Source: Candidatus Bathyarchaeota archaeon (lineage in GTDB: Archaea; Thermoproteota; Bathyarchaeia; Bathyarchaeales; Bathycorpusculaceae). Taken from it: a DNA stretch of 7,432 nt. Shown here piece by piece: positions 1-5,845 of this stretch. A program made the position numbers and the translations under genes. Location of the stretch: NCBI GenBank assembly GCA_030673805.1, contig DAOVIH010000053.1, forward strand, positions 1-7,432. Direction: 5' to 3'. The first letter of the stretch is position 1; every line of letters starts with the position of its first letter. The notes below the pieces were generated by a model. It worked only from the letters and a program-made list of their open reading frames with translations, was not told the origin of the DNA and did no database searches.

Positions 1-214
1 AAATAATGCCAACTACTCATCTGCAATGCACTGGACCAAACTCCAAAAAAGAAGGAGTCATGCAAGTGAAATCTACAACTAACTCGGGGTTTGAGTCCCA
101 TCCCACCTTAGGAATAGTACCGCAATGAATCAAGGGCACCTGGGGAAGGCGATAAATAGGTGAGAAGAGCAGTTAAAGTTTCAAGTTTAACTCATGGCTT
201 CGCGTGGTGGATAG
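1..214. other. Intergenic lead-in before the CinA-like gene
   Basis: No complete gene is supported here. A frame open from the window edge ends at the stop at 80-82 and another at the stop at 124-126; neither encodes a recognisable sequence, so they may be tails of an upstream gene or chance. A short hairpin can form from 40-44 with 54-58 (ACTCC/GGAGT). The stretch 85-108 resembles the T arm and 3' acceptor strand of a tRNA, but only 3 bp of the T stem pair. A 7-bp inverted repeat (AGTTAAA at 171-177, TTTAACT at 186-192) lies in the predicted leader of the following gene. Confidence 0.4.
151..158 (+). promoter_or_regulatory. Candidate TATA box of the CinA-like gene
   Basis: GATAAATA lies about 60 nt before the ATG at 215. 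An archaeal transcript start roughly 26 nt downstream would fall near 181, giving a leader of about 34 nt that contains a GGTG Shine-Dalgarno at 206-209. The inverted repeat 171-177/186-192 would flank that transcript start and could bind a regulator. Inference from spacing only. Confidence 0.35.
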
Positions 215-1039
215 ATGACTGAAATGGAGATAATCTGCATAGGCAACGAACTACTGATTGGTAAAACCGCAAATACAAATTCTCAATGGTTATCCAAACG
301 CGCAATCAACCTAGGAGTCGTGGTTAGGAGAATAACGGTTGTGAGTGACAAAGTTGAAGAAATAGCTGAGGCAATCCTCGAAGCTCTAAACCGTAAGGGC
401 AGTTTCATAATAACCACTGGAGGACTAGGCCCAACTTTTGATGACAAAACTCTGGAGGGACTTGCTAGAGCCTTGAACCGCAGGCTTCAGATAAACCAAA
501 AAGCATTGCGGATGGTTAAGGAAAAATATAAGAAATATGCCCAAGAAAAGCAAGTAGACGAGTACGAAATGACGCAACCAAGACTCAAGATGGCGACAAT
601 TCCTGAAAACGCAATACCTCTACGGAATCCTGGGGGAACTGCTCCAGGAGTCCTGGTGGATCTGGAGGAAACCACGATAGTAGCGTTGCCGGGGGTTCCA
701 TCAGAAATGATGGCAATATTTGAAGAAGCAATCGCACCGCTACTTAAAGAAGCAACAGATCAAAACAACTTCTGCGAAAAAAGCATATATGCTGATCAGA
801 TTATGGAGTCAACCTTGGCGCCTCTAATAGACAAGGTGATGCGCAACAATCCACATATTTACATAAAATCCCATCCGAAAAGAGAAGAAAACAAGCCCCA
901 TATCGAAATACACTTCTCAACTACTACAAGAAGTACAGAAGCTCCAAAAAAAACTATAGAAAAGGCGGTTATCCAACTTTCCAAGTTGATAAACGAAAGC
1001 GGAGGAAAAGTAATTGCCAACGAGTATTCAGATTCCTAA
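215..1039 (+). CDS. CinA-like MoCF-fold protein (nicotinamide mononucleotide deamidase-related)
   Basis: This 274-residue protein belongs to the stand-alone CinA N-terminal (COG1058, MoaB/Mog fold) family, in archaea usually named nicotinamide mononucleotide deamidase-related protein. Visible signatures are GNELLIGKTANTNSQWL near residues 10-26, TTGGLGPTFDD at 67-77, NPGGTAPG at 138-145 and ALPGVPSEM at 157-165, the usual ligand-binding loops of the molybdopterin-binding fold. The length suits the archaeal one-domain form; the PncC-type amidase domain of bacterial CinA is absent. In bacteria the related domain has been linked to ADP-ribose/NAD-nucleotide breakdown, so a role in nucleotide salvage or repair is possible but not shown here. 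The ATG at 215 follows GGTG at 206-209 with suitable spacing; an in-frame ATG at 224 is the alternative start. The next gene begins 71 nt downstream on the same strand and may be co-transcribed. Confidence 0.88.
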   Translation: MTEMEIICIGNELLIGKTANTNSQWLSKRAINLGVVVRRITVVSDKVEEIAEAILEALNRKGSFIITTGGLGPTFDDKTLEGLARALNRRLQINQKALRMVKEKYKKYAQEKQVDEYEMTQPRLKMATIPENAIPLRNPGGTAPGVLVDLEETTIVALPGVPSEMMAIFEEAIAPLLKEATDQNNFCEKSIYADQIMESTLAPLIDKVMRNNPHIYIKSHPKREENKPHIEIHFSTTTRSTEAPKKTIEKAVIQLSKLINESGGKVIANEYSDS

Positions 1040-1110
1040 CGATTCTTGCTATTGAGTAGAGGTTCACAAGGTCAATAAGCCAGTTTGGTGTAAACTCCGT
1101 TGAACAGAAA

Positions 1111-2250
1111 TTGAAGACAAGGCTGTCACAAACTATAACTCTCCTCGCAGTCACCATCGTCATATTTAGTGCAATTCCGTTATGTCTTTCTGAAGACTTC
1201 AGCGTGTCTTACCAGCTTTTAGATCAGCCAGACGGAATCCTTTCATATGAACTCAATGTCGTGGCCCCTGAGTCTCTTCTGGAACATTATGAAGGAAAAA
1301 GTCATAGACTGGCTTCCACCAGTGATTTTTCGCAGTTCGTAACTCCCTACGCTTTGCAGCCCATTGCAGAAAACCTTTGGGAGATCTACAAAGATCATGA
1401 AGACTTTGTCAACGCAGTTTTAATGATAGTGCACCAAATACCCTACGAAGGAACAGCCCCGCCAACCTACCCTGTTGAGACCATTGTCGCAAACCAAGGA
1501 GACTGCGATCTTTTCTCTCAAATAGCCGCTTCCATTATGTCAGCCGGGGGCCTTGACGTTGTACTCTTATATTACGAAGACCAAAGTCATATGAACGTCG
1601 GGGTCCACCTTCCAGAGCCACCAAAGGAAGCACGCGGAAGCACCTTTTCAATAACCCATAATGGAGTTGATTACTATATTGCAGAGTGTACAGGCACAGA
1701 ATGGGAGAACGGATGGAGAGTTGGAGAATGCCCAGAGGACCTAAGACAAGTTACTGCCCAGATAATAGGCCTCACCGAAAGTGAACAAATTGCACCAGGA
1801 CAAGTCTCTGCAAGTTTCTTCGGACAGGAACCTACCCGCCTCTATCTTCAGGCGTCTCCAGTTTTTGCCATAGAAAAAACCAGCATAACTATCCGTGGAG
1901 AGCTGAACCCAAACATGTCAAACCAGAACATCACACTCTACATAAAAAGCAACAGCGAACCATTGGCTATTTTGGATACTGTTTCAACAGGGTCAGATGG
2001 CACTTTTCAATACATTTGGGAAGCCGATGGCATAGGCTTTTGCGCTATCCAAGCAAGCTGGCCAGGAGATAAAGCGAATGCAGGAGCGATAAGCCCAACG
2101 AAAAACGTTGTTGTAATACCCCTTTTCCTAATTGCCATATTTGCCTTAGCACTGATAGCCATATGCATAGGTGCAATATCAGTTTTCATACCAAAGAAGA
2201 ATTATGCAGAACGCCCAGAACCGGCATGCCCACAACCCCCAGATTACTAG
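1111..2250 (+). CDS. Membrane-anchored transglutaminase-like surface protein with Ig-like domain
   Basis: The 379-residue product has an N-terminal signal sequence (about residues 8-27, hydrophobic core LLAVTIVIFSAIPLCL). A transglutaminase-like cysteine protease fold spans roughly 80-225. A beta-rich Ig-like region lies at about 250-333, one transmembrane helix at about 335-360, and a short basic tail beginning PKKN should be cytoplasmic. Candidate catalytic residues are Cys132 in GDCDLFS, His160 in SHMNVGV and an acidic third residue, perhaps Glu192 in AECTGTEW, where family members usually have Asp. N-glycosylation sequons occur at 268-270 and 273-275. The topology places the active domain outside the cell, suggesting a protease, peptide ligase or cross-linker of the surface layer; substrate unknown. 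The start is TTG: the frame opens after a stop at 1057 and offers no ATG or GTG before the signal sequence, and no Shine-Dalgarno is visible. Confidence 0.8.
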   Translation: MKTRLSQTITLLAVTIVIFSAIPLCLSEDFSVSYQLLDQPDGILSYELNVVAPESLLEHYEGKSHRLASTSDFSQFVTPYALQPIAENLWEIYKDHEDFVNAVLMIVHQIPYEGTAPPTYPVETIVANQGDCDLFSQIAASIMSAGGLDVVLLYYEDQSHMNVGVHLPEPPKEARGSTFSITHNGVDYYIAECTGTEWENGWRVGECPEDLRQVTAQIIGLTESEQIAPGQVSASFFGQEPTRLYLQASPVFAIEKTSITIRGELNPNMSNQNITLYIKSNSEPLAILDTVSTGSDGTFQYIWEADGIGFCAIQASWPGDKANAGAISPTKNVVVIPLFLIAIFALALIAICIGAISVFIPKKNYAERPEPACPQPPDY

Positions 2251-2259
2251 TTTCAACAG

Positions 2260-2270
2260 AAATATTATTA
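2260..2270 (+). promoter_or_regulatory. Candidate TATA element of the GPN GTPase gene
   Basis: AAATATTATTA is the most AT-rich block between the surface-protein gene and the GTPase gene. A transcript start about 26 nt downstream (near 2291) gives a leader of about 30 nt that includes the GGAG Shine-Dalgarno at 2309-2312. This suggests the GTPase has its own promoter. Confidence 0.4.
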
Positions 2271-2320
2271 CACCAAAACAAGTTTTGATACATGATTAGA
2301 AGTTACAGGGAGAAATGCAC

Positions 2321-3079
2321 ATGCCCATAGTTTTTATTATCGGAACAGCTGGTTCCGGGAAATCCTTGCTAACAGCTTCGTTCACCAATTGGCTAAGAAT
2401 CTCACAGCAAGATGTTGCTACAGTAAATCTTGATCCCGGGGTTATGAAACTCCCATATTCTCCGGACGTAGATATCCGAGACTACGTAAACATTGAAAAA
2501 CTGATGAGACAATACGACCTTGGACCTAATGGTGCGCTGGTCATGGCTGCGGACCTTATAGCAAATGAAATTGGAAACATCTCCAGAGAGATCGAAGCGG
2601 TAAATGCAGATATAGTTTTTGTGGATACTCCTGGACAGATGGAACTGTTTGCTTTTAGAGCAAGCGGTCCCTATATTGTAGAAGAGCTTACGAAAGAAAA
2701 CAAGGTGGTAGTTTATCTATTTGATGCCGTTTTTTCAACAGCGCCGCTCAACTACGTCTCCAATTTGTTTCTCTCAGCAGCTGTGTACAACCGTTTGTTT
2801 AAAGCCCAATTGCACCTGCTTTCAAAAAGTGATCTGCTGCCCAAAAGGGAAATAGACAAAATCATAGATTGGTCGGCAAACCCCAAAGCGTTGGAGAATT
2901 CAATAGAAACTGAACTTGAAGGAACAAAACGTCTTCTGAGCAGAAACATGGCCCAAGCAATTAGCCAGCTTGGTTTGGGGTTCTCAATGCTTCCGATTTC
3001 AGCTAGGACTGGGGAGGGATTCCTAAACTTCAACATCCTTTTAGAACGGATTCTGGCAAGGGGAGAAAAATACACTTAA
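2321..3079 (+). CDS. GPN-loop GTPase (XAB1/Npa3 family)
   Basis: A 252-residue P-loop GTPase of the GPN family. Numbered from the ATG at 2321, it shows Walker A GTAGSGKS (8-15), the diagnostic Gly-Pro-Asn insert (68-70), the G3 motif DTPGQ (102-106), an SKSD base-recognition motif in place of canonical NKxD (168-171) and the G5-like SAR (227-229). Length is typical for the archaeal single-copy enzyme. GPN proteins are homodimers whose GPN loops reach into the partner's active site. Eukaryotic paralogues act in assembly and nuclear import of RNA polymerase II; an archaeal role in RNA polymerase or other complex assembly is inferred by analogy. Two ATGs compete: 2315 lies only 2 nt after the GGAG at 2309-2312, whereas 2321 lies 8 nt after it, so 2321 is preferred. 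The gene converges with the DUF4443-like gene, stop codons 41 nt apart. Confidence 0.93.
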   Translation: MPIVFIIGTAGSGKSLLTASFTNWLRISQQDVATVNLDPGVMKLPYSPDVDIRDYVNIEKLMRQYDLGPNGALVMAADLIANEIGNISREIEAVNADIVFVDTPGQMELFAFRASGPYIVEELTKENKVVVYLFDAVFSTAPLNYVSNLFLSAAVYNRLFKAQLHLLSKSDLLPKREIDKIIDWSANPKALENSIETELEGTKRLLSRNMAQAISQLGLGFSMLPISARTGEGFLNFNILLERILARGEKYT

Positions 3080-3120
3080 TAAACGTAATTAGCAGTTTCA
3101 TGTAGCTACGTCATTGTTCA

Positions 3121-3756
3121 CTAGTCGGCTTCTATAAGGGTCCAGCTAGCCGCAAAGGCGCCTTTCTTAGCTTTCAGCAAGGTGTCAGCACCTGCAATTA
3201 TTATTACGTCATTTTCAAGTGGTTCAAAATGTTTAAGGATTAGTTTTGCCGCTGCAGGATAATCTTCCTCCAGATTTTCGCTAACCGAATCAATTATCAA
3301 GTTTCCTTGTTTTGATACCACAACCGTGGCCTTCTTCGCCCCAGTGATTATAGCTGCATCACGCTGCTCGATTCCGGATTCCACCTTATCCCCCCTATTT
3401 CGCACTAAATAAACAAAATTGTATTCAGAATTTGCCAGCACGTTTCGATTGAACTCAATTCTTTTTGGAAATCTGGTTTGAAATTCTTCCCAAACCCTCA
3501 ACCCCTTGTTGGTTATGCTACATCCCTCTTTTGAGCTTACAATTAAACCCTCATCCTTTAAGCGACGTATTATTGTACGGATAGCCCCTTCCCCGACGTT
3601 CATTTTGGAAGCCAATTTATTGCGTCCAATTGGTTTTTCTGCAGTAAGTTCAAGAGCATAGATAATATGGAAAATAGTGAAAGATGTGGAGGGTCCAGGT
3701 GCTTTTCCACCTGCAATACTTTCAATTAATTGTTTGAAAGCCAAAGGCATGGACAA
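3121..3756 (-). CDS. Winged-helix transcriptional regulator, DUF4443-like
   Basis: The 211-residue product has an N-terminal winged helix-turn-helix (about residues 24-95; GRNKLASKMNVGEGAIRTII covers helix 2 and the recognition helix, and the wing precedes ITNKGLRVW). The C-terminal domain (about 105-211) contains two similar hydrophobic strand segments, DAAIITGAKKATVVV and NDVIIIAGADTLL, ending in a GAFAASWTL block. I associate this architecture with the archaeal DUF4443 family of putative regulators whose C-terminal half may sense a ligand; the assignment is from memory. The TTG at 3756 is chosen because the GG core of a GAGGTG Shine-Dalgarno (minus strand, 3766-3761) lies 6 nt before it, matching spacing elsewhere in the window; ATG at 3750 is the alternative (12 nt). 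It lies downstream of the PC4-like gene on the same strand, with a T-tract between, so it is probably a separate unit. Its target is unknown. Confidence 0.72.
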   Translation of the reverse strand: MSMPLAFKQLIESIAGGKAPGPSTSFTIFHIIYALELTAEKPIGRNKLASKMNVGEGAIRTIIRRLKDEGLIVSSKEGCSITNKGLRVWEEFQTRFPKRIEFNRNVLANSEYNFVYLVRNRGDKVESGIEQRDAAIITGAKKATVVVSKQGNLIIDSVSENLEEDYPAAAKLILKHFEPLENDVIIIAGADTLLKAKKGAFAASWTLIEAD

Positions 3757-3760
3757 AACA

Positions 3761-3766
3761 CACCTC
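3761..3766 (-). promoter_or_regulatory. Strong Shine-Dalgarno GAGGTG of the DUF4443-like gene
   Basis: Read on the minus strand this hexamer matches the archaeal anti-Shine-Dalgarno (core CACCUCC) in six consecutive bases. It favours the TTG at 3756 over the ATG at 3750 as the start. Confidence 0.6.
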
Positions 3767-3783
3767 TAATTTAGCCTTTTAAG

Positions 3784-3826
3784 TATTATTATTTGTTGGT
3801 TTAAAAAAACAGTTGTATCTTTTTAA
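3784..3826 (-). promoter_or_regulatory. AT-rich promoter region of the DUF4443-like gene
   Basis: Two TATA-like blocks are present on the minus strand: AAATAATAATA at 3794-3784 and TTTAAAAAGA at 3826-3817. The first predicts a transcript start almost at the Shine-Dalgarno, the second a leader of about 40 nt. The sequence alone cannot decide between them. Confidence 0.3.
3803..3809 (-). terminator. T-tract, probable terminator of the PC4-like gene
   Basis: Seven consecutive T on the minus strand lie 57 nt past the stop codon of the 87-residue gene, with a further T-poor interval before the next gene. Archaeal RNA polymerases terminate at such oligo-T runs without needing a hairpin. It overlaps the promoter region of the downstream gene. 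Confidence 0.4.
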
Positions 3827-3865
3827 ATCCGGCCTTAGGGCAAAAATCGATTGAAGTGTTTATTT

Positions 3866-4129
3866 TCAAGATTTGTTAGTCAGTTTTGGGATGAGTTGAT
3901 CCATAGCAGTTCTTAGTTTGTTCCATTCATCGACGTTTTTAATTGCAAACTTATGTTTTCTTTTCCATTGTCCAGCTCTATTCTGCCAAAGGTAAAGACC
4001 TAGCGCTCTCCTTCCCTGGTTTTCAAAAACAACTACGGCTTCCCACCATTTTTCAGTCTTAAAGATTGTTTTGAAGGTAACTACTTTGTAAAAGTCAGAA
4101 ATAGGTAGTTTTTCCTCTGATTCAGCCAA
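3866..4129 (-). CDS. Small basic protein, possible PC4/Sub1-like ssDNA-binding fold
   Basis: An 87-residue basic protein that I cannot name with certainty. Its layout suggests a PC4/Sub1-type transcription coactivator domain: four predicted strands (about residues 14-22, 26-35, 41-48, 54-63) followed by one C-terminal amphipathic helix (about 67-83). The run RALGLYLWQNRAGQWKRKHK, then FAIKNVDEWNKLRTAM, parallels the PC4 pattern of a strand ending in IREYW, a GE/KW turn, a K-rich strand, and a QW-containing helix. PC4 proteins bind single-stranded or melted DNA as dimers and modulate transcription or repair; this role is inferred. The only start compatible with the upstream in-frame stop at 4169-4171 is TTG at 4129, with a weak AGGGG element 6 nt before it. 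It is divergent from pyrF across a 252-nt spacer. Confidence 0.6.
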   Translation of the reverse strand: MAESEEKLPISDFYKVVTFKTIFKTEKWWEAVVVFENQGRRALGLYLWQNRAGQWKRKHKFAIKNVDEWNKLRTAMDQLIPKLTNKS

Positions 4130-4381
4130 TTTGGTCCCCTGCCAGCCAGTAGGTTTGCTTCCAACGATTTAAACATTCGGTGGCAAGCTGCCAAAGACAA
4201 AAAAGGAATTAGTTTGCCCTGACTGGGAGCAAAAACAAGTTGGTCAATATGGATTTCATGACCGCACGAAAGTCATTTTTTCGGAAGACACATTCCAAGT
4301 TGCTTGATTATTGAGCTGCTTCAGTACCACGAATAGCAAGAGTTATCGGATACTAAGCCAAATAAAAAGCGGTGTTTGCCA
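4130..4381. other. Divergent intergenic spacer between PC4-like gene and pyrF
   Basis: No supportable gene is seen. The left edge holds the promoter of the minus-strand gene. A tight hairpin TGGCA-AGC-TGCCA occurs at 4181-4193. The right edge carries GGTG at 4371-4374, the probable Shine-Dalgarno of pyrF. The AT-rich block AAATAAAAA at 4360-4368 is too close to the pyrF start to be its TATA box; a weak TTAT-containing block near 4341-4349 is a poor alternative. Confidence 0.4.
4165..4174 (-). promoter_or_regulatory. Candidate TATA box of the PC4-like gene
   Basis: GTTTAAATCG on the minus strand is centred about 40 nt before the TTG start. A transcript start about 26 nt downstream (near 4144) would give a leader of roughly 15 nt including the AGGGG element. 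Confidence 0.4.
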
Positions 4382-5167
4382 TTGTCCTTCAGGACAAGAA
4401 TCGAAGAAACGTCAAAAGACAAAGACTCCAGAATTGTATTAGCTCTTGATTTTCCCTTTCAAGAACAAAAAAACCGAAGCCAACTTCTCCACAGAGCAGA
4501 AAAAATGCTTAAGAGTGTTCAAGAGCACATATGCGCAGTAAAAATCAACCATCACTTAATTCTTCCCTTTGGAACGTTTGGGGGAATACAAGAACTCCTT
4601 AGAAAAATTCATAGACAACAACTAGTCGCAATAATGGACTGCAAAGCTAACGACATTGGGGCAACAAACCGGGTTATAGCTGAGTATTACTACTCTGCCG
4701 GATTTGATGCTTTGATAGCTAATCCTTTTGTTGGATGGGAAGAGGGACTAGAACCCATCTTTGAGGCAGCAAGCAGACACAAAAAGGGGGTAATCTTGCT
4801 TGCATATATGAGCCATAAGGGAGCAAAAGAAGGGTACGACCAGACCATATCAGATTCCAAAACTGGAAGACAATTGAAACAGTACTGCTCATTTGCGAGA
4901 AAAGCCCTAAGTTGGAACGCGGATGGTGTTGTTGTAGGAGCCACATACCCGGAAAAAATCAAGGAAATCCACCAAATACTGGGAGAAAAAACTCCAATAT
5001 ATTCGCCTGGAATAGGCACTCAAGGGGGAAAAATCAAAACAGCGCTTGAAGCTGGAGCTAAATACCTTATCTTGGGACGAGTAATAACAACCTCTGAAGA
5101 TCCTGACAAAACGGCTAAAGAGCTAAATAAGAAAATAAGAAACGCGATAAAAATAGGAGTAGCGTAG
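4382..5167 (+). CDS. pyrF: Orotidine 5'-phosphate decarboxylase
   Basis: This 261-residue enzyme catalyses the last step of de novo UMP synthesis, decarboxylation of OMP, in the cytoplasm. Numbered from the TTG at 4382, it shows the barrel-opening ALDF with Asp23, Lys54 in AVKIN, and the diagnostic catalytic tetrad segment D-x-K-x-x-D (Asp86, Lys88, Asp91) in MDCKANDIG. The phosphate loop SPGIGTQGG spans 208-216 and the Gly-Arg pair at 232-233 in ILGRVITTSEDP should contact the phosphate. All key residues are present, so it should be active. The length exceeds the short (about 215 residue) archaeal form; inserted segments around 145-170 suggest the longer subfamily. The first TTG at 4376 is 1 nt from the GGTG Shine-Dalgarno (4371-4374); the second at 4382 is better placed. 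It stands alone, without other pyr genes nearby, and converges with the ribbon-helix-helix gene 17 nt downstream. Confidence 0.93.
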   Translation: MSFRTRIEETSKDKDSRIVLALDFPFQEQKNRSQLLHRAEKMLKSVQEHICAVKINHHLILPFGTFGGIQELLRKIHRQQLVAIMDCKANDIGATNRVIAEYYYSAGFDALIANPFVGWEEGLEPIFEAASRHKKGVILLAYMSHKGAKEGYDQTISDSKTGRQLKQYCSFARKALSWNADGVVVGATYPEKIKEIHQILGEKTPIYSPGIGTQGGKIKTALEAGAKYLILGRVITTSEDPDKTAKELNKKIRNAIKIGVA

Positions 5168-5184
5168 GAAGAAGTGAAAAGAGG

Positions 5185-5337
5185 TTATCTCCCACGTTTT
5201 TCCCAAAGCTCCTTCTTAAGCAGATCTCTAACAGCCGATCTTATAGTAGCACTTCTACTCGGATACATGTTAGCCCTAACAAGCTCATCTAAACCCTCGA
5301 GATAAGCTTCTGGTAACAACACTGTAACTAGCTTCAC
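5185..5337 (-). CDS. Ribbon-helix-helix (CopG/Arc-type) small DNA-binding protein
   Basis: A 50-residue protein read on the minus strand from GTG at 5337 to TAA at 5187-5185. It starts with a strand KLVTVLLPE (residues 2-10), then helix A (about 11-23, AYLEGLDELVRAN), a turn MYPSRS, and helix B (about 29-46, ATIRSAVRDLLKKELWEK). This is the complete ribbon-helix-helix fold, in which the paired N-terminal strands of a dimer enter the DNA major groove and the SRSATIR segment contacts the backbone. The GTG start is supported by GAGGGGGAG 4 nt upstream and by a well-placed TATA box. The gene is monocistronic and converges with pyrF. No toxin gene is adjacent, so it is more likely a free regulator than an antitoxin; autoregulation through the palindrome at 5352-5359 is plausible. 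Confidence 0.85.
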   Translation of the reverse strand: MKLVTVLLPEAYLEGLDELVRANMYPSRSATIRSAVRDLLKKELWEKRGR

Positions 5338-5341
5338 GAAT

Positions 5342-5350
5342 CTCCCCCTC
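5342..5350 (-). promoter_or_regulatory. Shine-Dalgarno of the ribbon-helix-helix gene
   Basis: GAGGGGGAG on the minus strand, ending 4 nt before the GTG at 5337. It decides the start against the in-frame TTG at 5352, which lies upstream of it. Confidence 0.55.
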
Positions 5351-5351
5351 A

Positions 5352-5359
5352 AACATGTT
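5352..5359. promoter_or_regulatory. 8-bp palindrome AACATGTT, candidate operator
   Basis: A perfect 8-bp palindrome that straddles the transcript start predicted from the TATA box at 5376-5384. Ribbon-helix-helix proteins commonly bind short palindromes in their own promoters, so this is a candidate autoregulatory site. The match is short and could be chance. Confidence 0.3.
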
Positions 5360-5375
5360 ATGTAATTAATATGAG

Positions 5376-5384
5376 AAATATAAG
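5376..5384 (-). promoter_or_regulatory. TATA box of the ribbon-helix-helix gene
   Basis: CTTATATTT on the minus strand; 26 nt further gives a transcript start near 5354 and a leader of about 17 nt holding the Shine-Dalgarno. Good agreement with archaeal promoter geometry. Confidence 0.5.
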
Positions 5385-5483
5385 ATTTAAGTGAAATCAG
5401 ATCATAAAGAATCAGCCCTCACCCGTCGGAAAAACATAACAACTATAAATATGAAATAATAGTTCCAAACAACTTAAGTAACA

Positions 5484-5491
5484 GATATATC
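5484..5491 (+). promoter_or_regulatory. TATA box of the 110-residue gene
   Basis: GATATATC is centred 26 nt before the GTG at 5513, so the predicted transcript begins at or within a base or two of the start codon. No Shine-Dalgarno precedes that GTG, consistent with a leaderless mRNA. A second TATA-like block (ACTATAAATA, 5442-5451) could serve a longer transcript. Confidence 0.45.
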
Positions 5492-5512
5492 ATTGATTTC
5501 AAAAACTTCAAT

Positions 5513-5845
5513 GTGAAGGATATGTTTCGAGTCAAAGTCAACAAAATCGAATCAACCCGCAGTGTGGACGGAAATCTAGGCAAAAGAATTGAATTAGTAG
5601 AAGAACGAGAAATTTCTCGTTATGTGGTTCAACCTCGGACCAATGAGGCCAAGGTTGTCCAAGATGTTCTCCAAGCCGTCCAGCAACAGATGCCCATCTT
5701 TTCCCAAAGAACACCACTTGCAGTTCCAAAGATACTGTTGTTCCTAACAGAACAAGAATATGACAACTTGGGCATTGATTTTGATGTTAACCAAGTTTAC
5801 GAAGTAAACTTACAAAATCAGACCATAATATTCAGGAAAGTCTAA
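5513..5845 (+). CDS. Conserved-looking small archaeal protein, possibly arcadin-1-like
   Basis: A 110-residue soluble protein without signal or membrane segment. It starts with a beta strand (FRVKVNKIE, residues 5-13), continues with a charged strand GKRIELVEERE (23-33), a helix around 43-60 (NEAKVVQDVLQAVQQQ), a strand PKILLFLTEQEYDNL (72-86) and ends in a hairpin VYEVNLQNQTIIFRKV (95-110). The layout reminds me of arcadin-1, a small partner of the crenarchaeal actin homologue crenactin, but this is recall-based and no crenactin gene is in the window. The start is GTG at 5513, with a TATA box 26 nt upstream; the ATG at 5522 is an alternative, with AAGGA only 1 nt before it. Its last 14 nt overlap the 3' end of the opposite-strand 115-residue gene. 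Confidence 0.62.
   Translation: MKDMFRVKVNKIESTRSVDGNLGKRIELVEEREISRYVVQPRTNEAKVVQDVLQAVQQQMPIFSQRTPLAVPKILLFLTEQEYDNLGIDFDVNQVYEVNLQNQTIIFRKV

Noticed and set aside
80..110. Annotating a tRNA gene at the left edge
   Set aside because: The T stem is mostly mismatched, the T-loop C56 is replaced, and neither anticodon arm nor 5' acceptor strand can be paired within the window; kept only as a low-interest observation.
2752..3075. Long minus-strand frame opposite the GPN GTPase gene
   Set aside because: It lies wholly inside a well-supported gene, has no promoter, and its translation has no domain features; a shadow frame.
3102..3109. GTAGCTAC palindrome between convergent genes as a bidirectional terminator
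   Set aside because: Only 8 bp without a loop or a following T-tract, so there is no real support for termination here.
4249..4314. A 21-codon plus-strand frame starting at ATG 4249 in the pyrF upstream spacer
   Set aside because: Very short, no convincing Shine-Dalgarno or promoter at proper distance, and no recognisable motif; treated as chance.
4360..4368. AAATAAAAA as the TATA box of pyrF
   Set aside because: It is less than 25 nt from the start codon and overlaps the space needed for the Shine-Dalgarno leader; a transcript from it would begin inside the gene.
4690..5019. Minus-strand frames opposite pyrF
   Set aside because: The plus strand carries the complete OMP decarboxylase motif set; the reverse frames have low-complexity, non-family-like translations.
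5185..5337. Ribbon-helix-helix gene as the antitoxin of a toxin-antitoxin pair
   Set aside because: No toxin-like reading frame (PIN, RelE, HEPN) lies next to it on the same strand; both neighbours are convergent or divergent unrelated genes.
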